Assembly (NCBI GenBank): GCA_036381175.1 | Contig: DASVDI010000044.1 | Coordinates: 1-64,000, forward strand | DNA: 64,000 nucleotides | Direction: 5' to 3' | From: JAJUFS01 sp036381175 | GTDB taxonomy: Bacteria > Pseudomonadota > Gammaproteobacteria > Natronospirales > JAJUFS01 | Shown: one piece after another, positions 7,169 to 15,045 of the stretch | Numbering within the stretch: position 1 is the stretch's first letter | How the letters are laid out: the number at the start of each line of letters is the position of its first letter | Made by a program: the position numbers and the translations under genes | The notes under the pieces: generated by a model | The model's input: only the letters and a program-made list of their open reading frames with translations | The model's database searches: none | What the model was told of the DNA's origin: nothing

Positions 7169-7202
7169 CTACAGTCGTTTGAATATCGATCTTGAAAACA
7201 AG

Positions 7203-7223
7203 GCCCCGTTCTCGCGGGGCTTT
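7203..7223 (+). terminator. Rho-independent terminator
   Basis: GCCCCG (7203-7208) pairs with CGGGGC (7215-7220), followed by TTTCTCGTT. It ends the small charged-protein gene. The stretch from here to 7377 is the promoter region of the ABC transporter; no further element stands out. Confidence 0.75.
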
Positions 7224-7377
7224 CTCGTTGCGCACTCTCGAAAAATCCCGCTCCGAAGTCTCCTCCCGAGGGACATCGGGCAATTGACTGAACGTCGCGA
7301 AGCCGCGATTATCGGGCGCGAAAATAATACGAGTGTGATCGTCTTCATCCCGCACAACAGAAAACTAAGGACACCTC

Positions 7378-8337
7378 ATGACGCCGGCAATAGAAACAAC
7401 AAGCCTGCTGAAGACCTTCGGCGACACGCGCGCCGTGAACGGCATCGATCTTAACGTTGCCCGCGGAACGGTGTACGGCCTGCTCGGGCCTAACGGTGCG
7501 GGCAAGACCACGACCATCCGCATGCTGGCAACGTTGCTGAAGCCGAACGGCGGTTCGGCGCGCGTGCTTGGTCATGATGTCGTGAAAGACGCGGCGCTGG
7601 TTCGCGAGAAGGTCAGCCTGACGGGACAGTTCGCATCCGTGGATGAAGATCTGACCGGGCAGGAAAACCTCGTTCTCGTTGCGCGCCTGCTCGGATTTTC
7701 CTGGGCCGCCGCGCGTGCTCGTGCGGGCGAACTGCTTGAAGCCTTCGAACTCGCCGATGCCGCGAAACGCCAGGTGCGTACATTCTCCGGTGGCATGCGG
7801 CGCCGGCTTGATATCGCCGCGAGCCTCGTTCTTACCTCGGAGCTGCTGTTCCTCGATGAACCGACAACAGGCCTTGATCCGCGCTCGCGAAACCAGGTCT
7901 GGGACATCGTGCGGGCAATTGCCGCAGAGGGAACGACGGTGCTGCTGACGACGCAGTATCTGGAAGAAGCGGATCGCCTCGCGAACCGGCTCGCGGTTAT
8001 CGATCACGGAAAGTTGATCGCCGAGGGCACGAGCCGCGAACTCAAGCGCTCGGTCGGCGGCAGCACCTTGCATGTGCAGCTCGCGGATGCGGATCGCAAA
8101 GCCGACGCCGAAACGTTGCTTCGCCAGACGTTCGGCAATGATTTGCATGGCGGCGATGAAGGCGTGTTTTCTGCGCGCGTCGCGCGCGATGAACTCGTGC
8201 CGCAGGCGCTCGCCGCGCTCACGGGAGCGGGGATCGGCGTGCATGAGTTCTCGCTGGCGCAACCGAGTCTCGATGATGTGTTCTTCGCGTTGACGGGCCG
8301 GCCCGCGGAAGATCAGAAAGAGGAGAAAGCGGCATGA
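7378..8337 (+). CDS. DrrA-type ABC transporter ATP-binding protein
   Basis: A 319-residue ATPase of the daunorubicin-resistance (DrrA) family. Walker A is G37-PNGAGKTT, the signature is F136-SGGM followed by RRRLDIAASL, and Walker B ends in LLFLDEPTTGLDP with D160 and E161. A C-terminal domain of about 90 residues after the nucleotide fold, ending PSLDDVFFALTGR, is typical of the DrrA branch. It should power efflux of a drug, lipid or other amphipathic compound through the permease encoded next. AAGGA lies eight bases before the ATG. The stop overlaps the next start (ATGA), so the two are coupled. Confidence 0.92.
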   Translation: MTPAIETTSLLKTFGDTRAVNGIDLNVARGTVYGLLGPNGAGKTTTIRMLATLLKPNGGSARVLGHDVVKDAALVREKVSLTGQFASVDEDLTGQENLVLVARLLGFSWAAARARAGELLEAFELADAAKRQVRTFSGGMRRRLDIAASLVLTSELLFLDEPTTGLDPRSRNQVWDIVRAIAAEGTTVLLTTQYLEEADRLANRLAVIDHGKLIAEGTSRELKRSVGGSTLHVQLADADRKADAETLLRQTFGNDLHGGDEGVFSARVARDELVPQALAALTGAGIGVHEFSLAQPSLDDVFFALTGRPAEDQKEEKAA

Positions 8338-9143
8338 GTAACGGATCACTGCACCAGGCTTTGTCGCAGGAAGGCCGGCCGCCACGCGCGAGCGCCTTGT
8401 CCGCGGCATTGACACTCGCATGGCGCGCGGCGCTCAAGATCAAGCACGTGCCGTTCCAGCTGTTCGATGTCATCGTCTTCCCGATCATGTCCACCGTGAT
8501 GTTCACGTACCTGTTCGGCGGCGCGCTGGCGGGATCCACGGAAGCGTACCTGCAATACCTGTTGCCGGGCATCGTTGTCCAGACGATCGTGTTCCTGACG
8601 GTGTACACCGGTGTCGGATTGAACACAGACATCACGAAGGGTTTGTTCGATCGTTTCCGTTCGTTGCCCATCTGGCAACCGTCACCGATCGTCGGCGCAT
8701 TGCTCGGTGATCTGATGCGTTATGCGCTCGCAGCGGTTGTTGTCATGATCGTCGGATTCCTGCTCGGCTTCCGGCCCGAAGCCGGCGCGCTCGGCGTGGT
8801 GCTAGCGATTGCGCTGATGCTGGTGTTCGCCTCCGCGGTATCGTGGTTGTGGATCATCGTCGGCATGCTGGTTCGTTCGCCCGAGTCCGTGATGACGACA
8901 AGCTTCCTGTTGCTGTTTCCGATGACGTTCATCAGCAATATTTTTGTTGATCCGGCCACGATGCCCGGCTGGCTGCAGACCGTCGTCGGCATCAATCCGG
9001 TATCGCATCTCGCGACCGCGGCGCGCGGACTGATGCATGGCAACGCTGCCACCGGCGATATCGTCTGGGTGCTGGCGGCTTCGGCAATCGTAACCGTGGT
9101 CTTCGCGCCGATCGCAATGCGGATGTACTACCGTGAGCGGTAG
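8334..9143 (+). CDS. DrrB-type ABC-2 permease
   Basis: A 269-residue ABC-2 membrane protein. After a 30-residue cytoplasmic stretch, about six hydrophobic segments follow: FDVIVFPIMSTVMFTYLFGG, then the YLLPGIVVQTIVFLTVYTG region, two segments at about residues 120-170, SFLLLFPMTFISNIFV, and a final segment near the C-terminus. The DRFRSLPIWQPSP stretch between segments two and three is the conserved ABC-2/DrrB element, and VGINPVSHLATAARGLMHG precedes the last segment. It forms the membrane channel with the ATPase encoded just upstream. Confidence 0.92.
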   Translation: MSNGSLHQALSQEGRPPRASALSAALTLAWRAALKIKHVPFQLFDVIVFPIMSTVMFTYLFGGALAGSTEAYLQYLLPGIVVQTIVFLTVYTGVGLNTDITKGLFDRFRSLPIWQPSPIVGALLGDLMRYALAAVVVMIVGFLLGFRPEAGALGVVLAIALMLVFASAVSWLWIIVGMLVRSPESVMTTSFLLLFPMTFISNIFVDPATMPGWLQTVVGINPVSHLATAARGLMHGNAATGDIVWVLAASAIVTVVFAPIAMRMYYRER

Positions 9144-9173
9144 TCACATTCTTTAATGAACGGAGCTGACAGC

Positions 9174-9515
9174 TTGGCCAGTGAAAACATCGATGCCGTG
9201 GCGGAAATTGCACTCGCGGCAAACGAGCAGTTCACGTCCGCACATCCGGGCGCCGAAACGAGCGTTGGTGTGATCAGTCCCACGCTGCGTTCGATGGGCG
9301 TCCAGGCGGATGCGGTGAATATCGACTGCGGACATTCCGGCAAGCGGCTCGTGCTCATCCTCCTGGATCAGAATCCGGACAGGGTGGGAATCGGCATCGG
9401 TCAGAAGGAAACCATCGGCGATTACGAACTCATCAGGCAGATGCGGATCGAAGATCTCGACATGTCGGACGTTCTCGAACTTCTCGAAGCGCGGTTTATC
9501 GTGAACAAGCCGTAG
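9174..9515 (+). CDS. Hypothetical protein downstream of the ABC transporter
   Basis: A soluble protein of 113 residues (119 if the ATG at 9156 is used). I favour TTG at 9174 because GGAG lies about nine bases before it, while the ATG has no ribosome site. Features: AHPGAETSVGVISPTLRSMGVQADAVNID in the first half, then LVLILLDQNPDRVGIGIGQKE and a helical end MDVLELLEARFIV-like. No family was recognised. It lies only 30 bases after the permease and may belong to the same operon. A strong terminator follows. Confidence 0.6.
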   Translation: MASENIDAVAEIALAANEQFTSAHPGAETSVGVISPTLRSMGVQADAVNIDCGHSGKRLVLILLDQNPDRVGIGIGQKETIGDYELIRQMRIEDLDMSDVLELLEARFIVNKP

Positions 9516-9543
9516 CCCTGGTTGAATTTTTTCCTGGAAAAAG

Positions 9544-9567
9544 AAACCCCGCGCTCGCGGGGTTTTT
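9544..9567 (+). terminator. Strong Rho-independent terminator
   Basis: AAACCCCGC (9544-9552) pairs with GCGGGGTTT (9557-9565) around GCTC, followed by a T-rich tail. It closes the ABC-transporter operon. Confidence 0.9.
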
Positions 9568-9705
9568 CTTTGGGATGCCTCTTTGTTCATAGCGGCTGCG
9601 CGTTGCCGCGTGAGCTGCATGAATAAACGCCGTAAGGGCAACTCCATATTTACCGCATGCAAAAGTGTGCTCATGGTGCCTGCATCCATTCGAAGGACGC
9701 TTTAC

Positions 9706-10599
9706 ATGTTTCACGGCATTTCCGCAAAACAGTTTTTTCTCGATCTCAAAAAGGAGATCAGTGAGGACAATATCTCGCTCGGCGCAGCCGCGCTGGGTTA
9801 TTACCTGACGCTCGCGATCTTCCCGGCCATGATCCTGCTGATGACGATCATTGCGTACCTGCCGATCGCTGATGTGGACAAGGCGATCATGGACGTGCTC
9901 GGACGGGCGCTGCCGGAAGATGCATCAAGCATGGTCTCCGGCGTGGTGACGGAGGTGACTCGCGACCAGCGTGGCGGGCTGCTGTCATTCGGCATCCTGG
10001 CAACGGTGTGGGCGGCGTCGACGGGAATGTACGCGATCATGCGCCAGCTCAACATCACCTACGATGTCACGGAGGCGCGCAGCTTCATCAGGACGCGCGC
10101 ATGGGCGCTTCTGCTGAGCGTGCTTTTCAGCGTACTGGTGATCGGTGCCTTTTCGCTGGTCGTGCTCGGCGGCTTCATCGAGGAATGGATCGGCAACCGC
10201 TTCGGGTTTGCCAGCGCGCTCGCGATGGTTTTCACCGTGATTCGGTGGATCGTGATTGTGCTGGCGCTGTTGCTCGGTTTCGCGTTGATCTACAAGCTCG
10301 GGCCGAACGTCGAGCAGAAATTCCGGTTCATCACGCCGGGCAGTGTGCTCGGCGTGACGCTGCTGATCATCGCCTCGCTCGGATTCTCCTTCTACGTGAG
10401 CAATTTCGCCGACTACAACGCAACGTACGGCAGCATCGGCGCGGTGATCATCCTGATGCTGTGGCTGTACATCGCGGGCCTCGTGATCCTCATCGGATCG
10501 GAAATCAACGCGCTGCTTGAACATTACAGCCCCGAAGGAAAGCGCAAGGGCGAGAAGACGGAAGGCGAGCGGCCAGGTGGACCATTGAGGTCTGAGTAG
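9706..10599 (+). CDS. YihY/BrkB family inner-membrane protein
   Basis: A 297-residue protein with about six membrane helices. Family marks are DNISLGAAALGYYLTLAIFPAMILL near residue 20, TVWAASTGMYAIMRQLNITYDV, and near the end YGSIGAVIILMLWLYIAGLVILIGSEINALLE. It was once called ribonuclease BN by mistake; its role is unknown, possibly transport. The ATG at 9706 follows AAGGA by eight bases; the 41-codon extension upstream lacks such support. The C-terminal tail is charged (EGKRKGEKTEGERPG). Confidence 0.9.
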   Translation: MFHGISAKQFFLDLKKEISEDNISLGAAALGYYLTLAIFPAMILLMTIIAYLPIADVDKAIMDVLGRALPEDASSMVSGVVTEVTRDQRGGLLSFGILATVWAASTGMYAIMRQLNITYDVTEARSFIRTRAWALLLSVLFSVLVIGAFSLVVLGGFIEEWIGNRFGFASALAMVFTVIRWIVIVLALLLGFALIYKLGPNVEQKFRFITPGSVLGVTLLIIASLGFSFYVSNFADYNATYGSIGAVIILMLWLYIAGLVILIGSEINALLEHYSPEGKRKGEKTEGERPGGPLRSE

Positions 10600-10683
10600 T
10601 TCCCCCTGCCCGAAGTGACTTATTTGAAGTGAGGAAGACCAACCGCAGGTTCATGGAATGAATGGCGTGATGAGATCGCAGCA

Positions 10684-11151
10684 ATGAACAGAATATCCAG
10701 TGTGTTTCTTGTCCTGGCGTTGATGATGACTGCCGGATGCGCATCCTCGGCGCGGGAGCAGCCGGTTGAAACCTATGAACGCGATCGCGTCGGTGAAGTG
10801 CAGCGCGTTGAGAGCGGGCGCATCATTTCATTGACGCCGGTAGAAATCGAGGGCAACGAATCGAAAGTCGGCACCGTGCTCGGCGCAGTTGCGGGTGGCC
10901 TTGCGGGAAGACAGCTCGGTAGCGGCAGCGGCCAGGACATCATGACGGTGATCGGTGCTGTCGCCGGCGGGTATGCAGGTTCGGAGTTGTCGGAAGGCGA
11001 AGTTCGCGCTGATGGCGTCGAGATCGGCATCAAGATGGATGACGGACGCGAGATTTCCATCGTGCAGGAGCTCGAAGAGAACGAGATGTTCCGCGTTGGC
11101 GAGCAGGTGAGCGTCGTGTTCAACGGCGACAAGGCGCGCGTGGAGCATTGA
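10684..11151 (+). CDS. Glycine-zipper outer-membrane lipoprotein (SlyB/Pcp-like)
   Basis: A 155-residue lipoprotein: signal peptide with lipobox MTAGC (Cys19), then VQRVESGRIISLTPVEIEG, a glycine zipper GTVLGAVAGGLAGRQLGSGSG followed by VIGAVAGGYAGSEL, and a C-terminal beta-rich region ending FRVGEQVSVVFNGDKARV. SlyB and Pcp relatives are outer-membrane lipoproteins that support envelope integrity, often under PhoP or stress control. The gene is followed after 20 bases by the FAD oxidoreductase gene, with which it may be cotranscribed. Confidence 0.88.
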   Translation: MNRISSVFLVLALMMTAGCASSAREQPVETYERDRVGEVQRVESGRIISLTPVEIEGNESKVGTVLGAVAGGLAGRQLGSGSGQDIMTVIGAVAGGYAGSELSEGEVRADGVEIGIKMDDGREISIVQELEENEMFRVGEQVSVVFNGDKARVEH

Positions 11152-11171
11152 CGGACTGACCAGGAATTGCA

Positions 11172-12659
11172 ATGAACTGGCGCGCACGCCGTGCGTTGCC
11201 GGTCGTGTCGCCGATGAACACTGACAAACCGGTAGTCGTGATCGGTGGCGGGCTGGCAGGTTTGTCCTCGGCGGTGGCGCTCGCCGATGTGGGCGTGCCC
11301 GTTCGGCTGTTCGAGGGCGCGAAAGATTTCGGCGGGCGTGCGCAGAGTTGCGTTGACACGGTGACGGGCGAGACCGTTGATATCGGCCCGCACGTGCTGA
11401 CAAACGATCACCGCAACATGCTGGCACTGCTCGAGCGCCTTGGAACGGCCGAGAATATCTGCTGGCAGCCGGAACGATTCATCACGCTTGTCGATGACGG
11501 CAAGGCGGTGCGGATGCGCAATTATCGCATGCCCGCGCCGCTGCATTTCCTGCCGAATTTCTTTCACGTCGAAAAACTTTCCCTCGCCGATGTCTGGTCT
11601 GCACGGCGCGTGCTCTGGCACGTAATGCAGATGAACGAAGACGGCGTGCTCGCCATTGATGATCGCGTCGCCGAAGATATTCTGCGTGAAATGGGCGTGT
11701 CGGAAGCATTCATCGACTGGTTCTGGCGCACCGTCTGCATGGCGATCATGAACGTGCCGCTGGAGCAGTGTTCTGCCGGCGCGCTGTTCCGGTTTCTTAA
11801 AATGATGTCGGGAAGAAGCGATTTCCATTTCGGTTTTCCGACAACCGGCCTTGCGGATCTTTATGTGCCAGCGTCCCTGGATGTGATTGCATCCAGCGGC
11901 GGCGAGACGCGTTGTGAAACGCCGGTACGTCGCATTGAAATGGAAAATGGGCGCGTATCGGGCGTGCAACTGGAGGATGATGAGCGGATCGACGCACAAC
12001 AGTGCATTGTTGCCGTTCCACCCGCAGCACTGGCGCAATTATTTTCCGGCGAGCCGTTACAGCAGAAGATCGTTCCTGGCTTGTCCGCGTTCCGGCCGAG
12101 TCCTTACATCAGCACCTATCTCTGGTTTTCACGCAAGCTGACACGCGAGCGTTTCTGGGCGCGCATCTGGTCGGCGAATAATTTCAATTACGATTTCTAC
12201 GATCTTTCCAACATCCGGCCGCGCGCGCAGGAAGGTTCGCTGATTGCGACCAACTGCATTTTCAGCGAACGCCTCGCATCCGAGAGCGATGAAACCATCA
12301 TCGAGGCGACCTTGCGCGAGCTCGCCGAATTCATTCCCGAAGCCACGCGCGATTGTTTGCAGCATGCGCGCGTGCATCGAATCGCGATGGCTATTGTCAT
12401 GCCAAAGCCGGGCTTCGAAAAACGCCGGCCCGCGACACGAACATCGATTCACGGCCTGTATCTCGCGGGAGACTGGGTACGCACGGCCGTTCCTGAATCC
12501 ATGGAAAGCGCGGTACGCGCGGGATTTCTCGCCGCAGAAGCGGTGGCCGCCGATCGTGGCATTGAATTGCGACGCGCATTGCCACTGTTGCCGATGCAAG
12601 GTGTGGCGGGTTGGTTATGGCGGCGAAAACATGCTGATAAAAAACCACTGAGTGAATAA
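11172..12659 (+). CDS. HpnE-like FAD-dependent oxidoreductase
   Basis: A 495-residue flavoprotein of the amine-oxidase/phytoene-desaturase superfamily. The FAD-binding Rossmann motif is VVVIGGGLAGLSSAVALAD near residues 21-39, followed by FEGAKDFGGRAQSC. The C-terminal FAD motif is GLYLAGDWVRTAVPESMESAVRAGFLAAEA. The body resembles squalene-associated desaturases such as HpnE, which removes hydroxyl from hydroxysqualene in hopanoid synthesis. No hpnC, hpnD or shc gene is nearby, so the substrate is open. CAGGA seven bases before the ATG supports this start, though homologues may begin at the internal methionine 15. Confidence 0.8.
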   Translation: MNWRARRALPVVSPMNTDKPVVVIGGGLAGLSSAVALADVGVPVRLFEGAKDFGGRAQSCVDTVTGETVDIGPHVLTNDHRNMLALLERLGTAENICWQPERFITLVDDGKAVRMRNYRMPAPLHFLPNFFHVEKLSLADVWSARRVLWHVMQMNEDGVLAIDDRVAEDILREMGVSEAFIDWFWRTVCMAIMNVPLEQCSAGALFRFLKMMSGRSDFHFGFPTTGLADLYVPASLDVIASSGGETRCETPVRRIEMENGRVSGVQLEDDERIDAQQCIVAVPPAALAQLFSGEPLQQKIVPGLSAFRPSPYISTYLWFSRKLTRERFWARIWSANNFNYDFYDLSNIRPRAQEGSLIATNCIFSERLASESDETIIEATLRELAEFIPEATRDCLQHARVHRIAMAIVMPKPGFEKRRPATRTSIHGLYLAGDWVRTAVPESMESAVRAGFLAAEAVAADRGIELRRALPLLPMQGVAGWLWRRKHADKKPLSE

Positions 12660-12773
12660 CCCTCAACCTCCTTCGGGTTAAAGCTCAGGTGACACGGGTA
12701 TTTGCCCATGGCCGCCCGCGTCCTAGCGTCTCCTTCTGTAAATACCATGACTTGACATGACAGGACGGAAACC

Positions 12774-14408
12774 ATGCTTTCATTGAACGAGGTGATATCA
12801 CGGGCGCTTCGGTGCGCCTGCATCGTACTTCTCGGCGCGTCATTGCTGGCGTGCAGTGATGATTCGACGCCGAGGACGCCGACTGATCACGGCGACCAAG
12901 GCAGTCCGGATGACAATAATGATGACTCCGGCAACGATGACGGTGGCGATTCCGGTGGCGATGGCGGCGACACCAATGACAAGCCAACGGCGACGGTCTC
13001 CGCGGGAGATTCGCTGGCCGCGAAGGAGCCGGTGATCGTCACCTTCAGCGAGCCGATGGACCCTGCGTCGCTCGAGATTGGCGGCATGCTTGCATCAAAT
13101 GCCGAGATCGAATGGACGTCGGATGACACGCTGGAACTTCACGCAAGCACGTACTGGCCGGTGGGCGCGCAGACGCTGGTGATTGATGCAAGCGATACCG
13201 AAGGCCTGGCGATGGACACGCTCACGGCGTCCATCGACGTGAGCTCCGCGTTCAACACCTTCCAGGAAGCGGCGGTTGTCATCGGGCAGAAGGATTTCAC
13301 CAGTGGCGAGATGCGCCAGGATTCCGAGGCGCTTTCGGCCGGACCGAATACGCTCGATCATCCGAGCGATGCTGTCGCTTATGCCGCGGACAAGGACATT
13401 CTCTACATCGGCGACACGTTCGAAGCGCGCGTACTGGGTTTCTACGGCGTTCCGGACGTCAACAACGCGAATGCGGATTTCGTGATTGGCCAGCCGGATC
13501 TTCATACATCCGGCGGTGAAACGAGCCAGGACAAGGTGCGGCGCGCGCAGGGTATTTCCGCGCGAGGCAATCACCTCATGATCGCCGATCCCGATTCGCA
13601 TCGCGTCACTATCTATGAGCCCTTGCCCGAATCCGGTCCTGCGCAAGCGGATGTTGTTCTCGGCCAATTGAATTTCACGGATTTCAACAACGCCTGCGGG
13701 CCGTTGCGAATGAACCATGTGCATAACCAGTTCGTGACGCCGTCCGGAAAGTTGCTCGTGGCGGATTCGAACAACAATCGCATTCTCGTGTGGAACGAGA
13801 TTCCGCAGGAAACCGGTACACCGCCCGATCTCGTCATTGGCCAGAGCGGTTTCGACAGTTGTGCGGCGAATGATGACGATCAGAACGGCTACGAGGAAAC
13901 GACACCCACGGCGAGGACGCTGCGGCATCCGACCGGCATCTGGAGTGACGATGAGCGCCTGGTGGTCGTCGACAATTACAACAACCGCGTGCTGCTCTGG
14001 CACGAGTTCCCGACCGAAAATTTTGTGCCGGCCGATGTGGTGCTTGGCCAGGGAAACATGAACACGGCGATACCGAATGATGACAACGTCGATGGCGTGA
14101 TGGATGCGGCGCCAACGGCGCGCGTTGTCGATTATCCCTGGAGCGTCTGGTTCGAGCAGAATCAACTGTTCGTCGCGGATGCCAACAACAACCGCGTGCT
14201 GATCTGGAATGGCTGGCCCGAGGAAAACTTCGCGCCTGCGGATATCGTTCTCGGCCAGGAGAGCTTCGGCGTCAACGCGCCGAATCTCGGCAATGAAAAT
14301 CCGGCCGCGAATTCACTGAATCATCCGATGGGCGTGCGCGTGATTGCCGATGAATTGCTGGTGACCGACACCAACAATTCACGGGTGCTGATCTTTGAAG
14401 CCAAATGA
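12774..14408 (+). CDS. NHL-repeat propeller lipoprotein
   Basis: A 544-residue lipoprotein with lipobox ASLLAC (Cys27). Residues ~28-70 form a D/G/N-rich flexible linker. Residues ~72-160 form an Ig-like domain (ATVSAGDSLAAKEPVIVTFSE). The rest has six repeats with a V-I/L-GQ core (VIGQKDF, VIGQPDL, VLGQLNF, VIGQSGF, VLGQGNM, VLGQESF), most followed by NNRVLIW-type strands, as expected for a six-bladed NHL beta-propeller. It is probably tethered to the outer membrane and binds a ligand or partner. The gene stands alone and is closed by a strong terminator. Confidence 0.8.
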   Translation: MLSLNEVISRALRCACIVLLGASLLACSDDSTPRTPTDHGDQGSPDDNNDDSGNDDGGDSGGDGGDTNDKPTATVSAGDSLAAKEPVIVTFSEPMDPASLEIGGMLASNAEIEWTSDDTLELHASTYWPVGAQTLVIDASDTEGLAMDTLTASIDVSSAFNTFQEAAVVIGQKDFTSGEMRQDSEALSAGPNTLDHPSDAVAYAADKDILYIGDTFEARVLGFYGVPDVNNANADFVIGQPDLHTSGGETSQDKVRRAQGISARGNHLMIADPDSHRVTIYEPLPESGPAQADVVLGQLNFTDFNNACGPLRMNHVHNQFVTPSGKLLVADSNNNRILVWNEIPQETGTPPDLVIGQSGFDSCAANDDDQNGYEETTPTARTLRHPTGIWSDDERLVVVDNYNNRVLLWHEFPTENFVPADVVLGQGNMNTAIPNDDNVDGVMDAAPTARVVDYPWSVWFEQNQLFVADANNNRVLIWNGWPEENFAPADIVLGQESFGVNAPNLGNENPAANSLNHPMGVRVIADELLVTDTNNSRVLIFEAK

Positions 14409-14451
14409 TTCGGGATGCGGCGGGTTGTAACGGGATTCGGTGACGGAAAAC

Positions 14452-14488
14452 AAAAGGGAGATTCGCGATCTTGCCGAATCTCCCTTTT
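14452..14488. terminator. Strong bidirectional terminator (14-bp perfect stem)
   Basis: AAAAGGGAGATTCG (14452-14465) pairs with CGAATCTCCCTTTT (14475-14488) around a nine-base loop. Runs of A on the left and T on the right let it work on both strands. It ends the NHL lipoprotein gene on the plus strand and would end the short minus-strand ORF starting at 14614. Confidence 0.9.
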
Positions 14489-14614
14489 GAGCTGGACCTT
14501 GCGATCCTGTCTTTCCGCTTTTCGGCTCTTGCCGTGCGCGCCGCCCTTGCGAAGGATGGTGGCGTTTCAAACCACGGGATTTCGCGGGGCGAGGCGCCTG
14601 GGCTTGTCAGCCAT
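14489..14614 (-). pseudogene. Short gene interrupted by an in-frame TGA
   Basis: A near-ideal AGGAGG (14621-14626) lies six bases before an ATG at 14614. The frame reads MADKPRRLAPRNPVV, then TGA (14569-14567), and continues in the same frame with NATILRKGGAHGKSRKAERQ and a basic tail. The continuation resembles short basic proteins with a G-G-A-H-x-K-S core that I recall from other proteobacteria. After the TGA the frame has no further stop before the terminator at 14452-14488. Possible readings are a nonsense mutation (for example from TGG or CGA), a base-calling error, a 15-residue peptide gene, or recoding. The first two are most likely. Confidence 0.4.
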
Positions 14615-14639
14615 GCCGCACCTCCTGTTATTGATGAAA

Positions 14640-14666
14640 CGCGAACCGGCGGGAAGCCGGTTCGCG
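14640..14666. terminator. 11-bp perfect hairpin downstream of the DUF378 gene
   Basis: CGCGAACCGGC (14640-14650) pairs with GCCGGTTCGCG (14656-14666) around GGGAA. On the minus strand it lies 35 bases beyond the DUF378 stop, followed by TTTCAT, so it is a possible weak terminator. Confidence 0.5.
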
Positions 14667-14700
14667 CGTCATTCTACCGCAGCATGGCCGAGTTACAGCA

Positions 14701-14940
14701 CTAGCGATGTCTCATGTGCGCACCGTGCTCGGCGACAGGTTCATCGAGCTTGAACGCCTTGGTCAGCGGCGCCAGTTGCCAGAGCGCGGAAAGACCAACG
14801 ATGACGTACACCAGCCGGGTTATTGCGGTGCCGTCGCCGAATATCGCCGCGACGAGATTGAAATCGAACAGACCCACCAGGCCCCAGTTGATGCCACCGA
14901 TGATTGTCAGGATGAGAGTCGTCAGGTTTAACGGTTTCAT
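14701..14940 (-). CDS. DUF378 family small membrane protein
   Basis: A 79-residue protein beginning MKPLNLTTLILTIIGGINWGLVGLF, the hallmark of DUF378 (I-GG-NWGLVG). A second membrane segment, LVYVIVGLSALWQLAPL, follows at about residues 39-56. GAGGTGG lies about nine bases before the ATG at 14940, so the longer upstream extension is not used. Function is unknown. The C-terminus is histidine-rich (AEHGAHMRHR). Confidence 0.88.
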   Translation of the reverse strand: MKPLNLTTLILTIIGGINWGLVGLFDFNLVAAIFGDGTAITRLVYVIVGLSALWQLAPLTKAFKLDEPVAEHGAHMRHR

Positions 14941-15045
14941 GATTGCCACCTCGCTTTCACGGCTGTGAATGTTCACCGTTTGAATTTGCCCTGGCAGCGG
15001 AACATTCAAGATAGCGGTGCACAAACCGCTTTTGTCATAAGCGCT

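Noticed and set aside
14567..14614. Selenocysteine codon (TGA) in the short ORF
   Set aside because: A small hairpin does follow the TGA, but the context has no redox motif and homologues were not available. A mutation or base error is simpler, so selenocysteine was not called.
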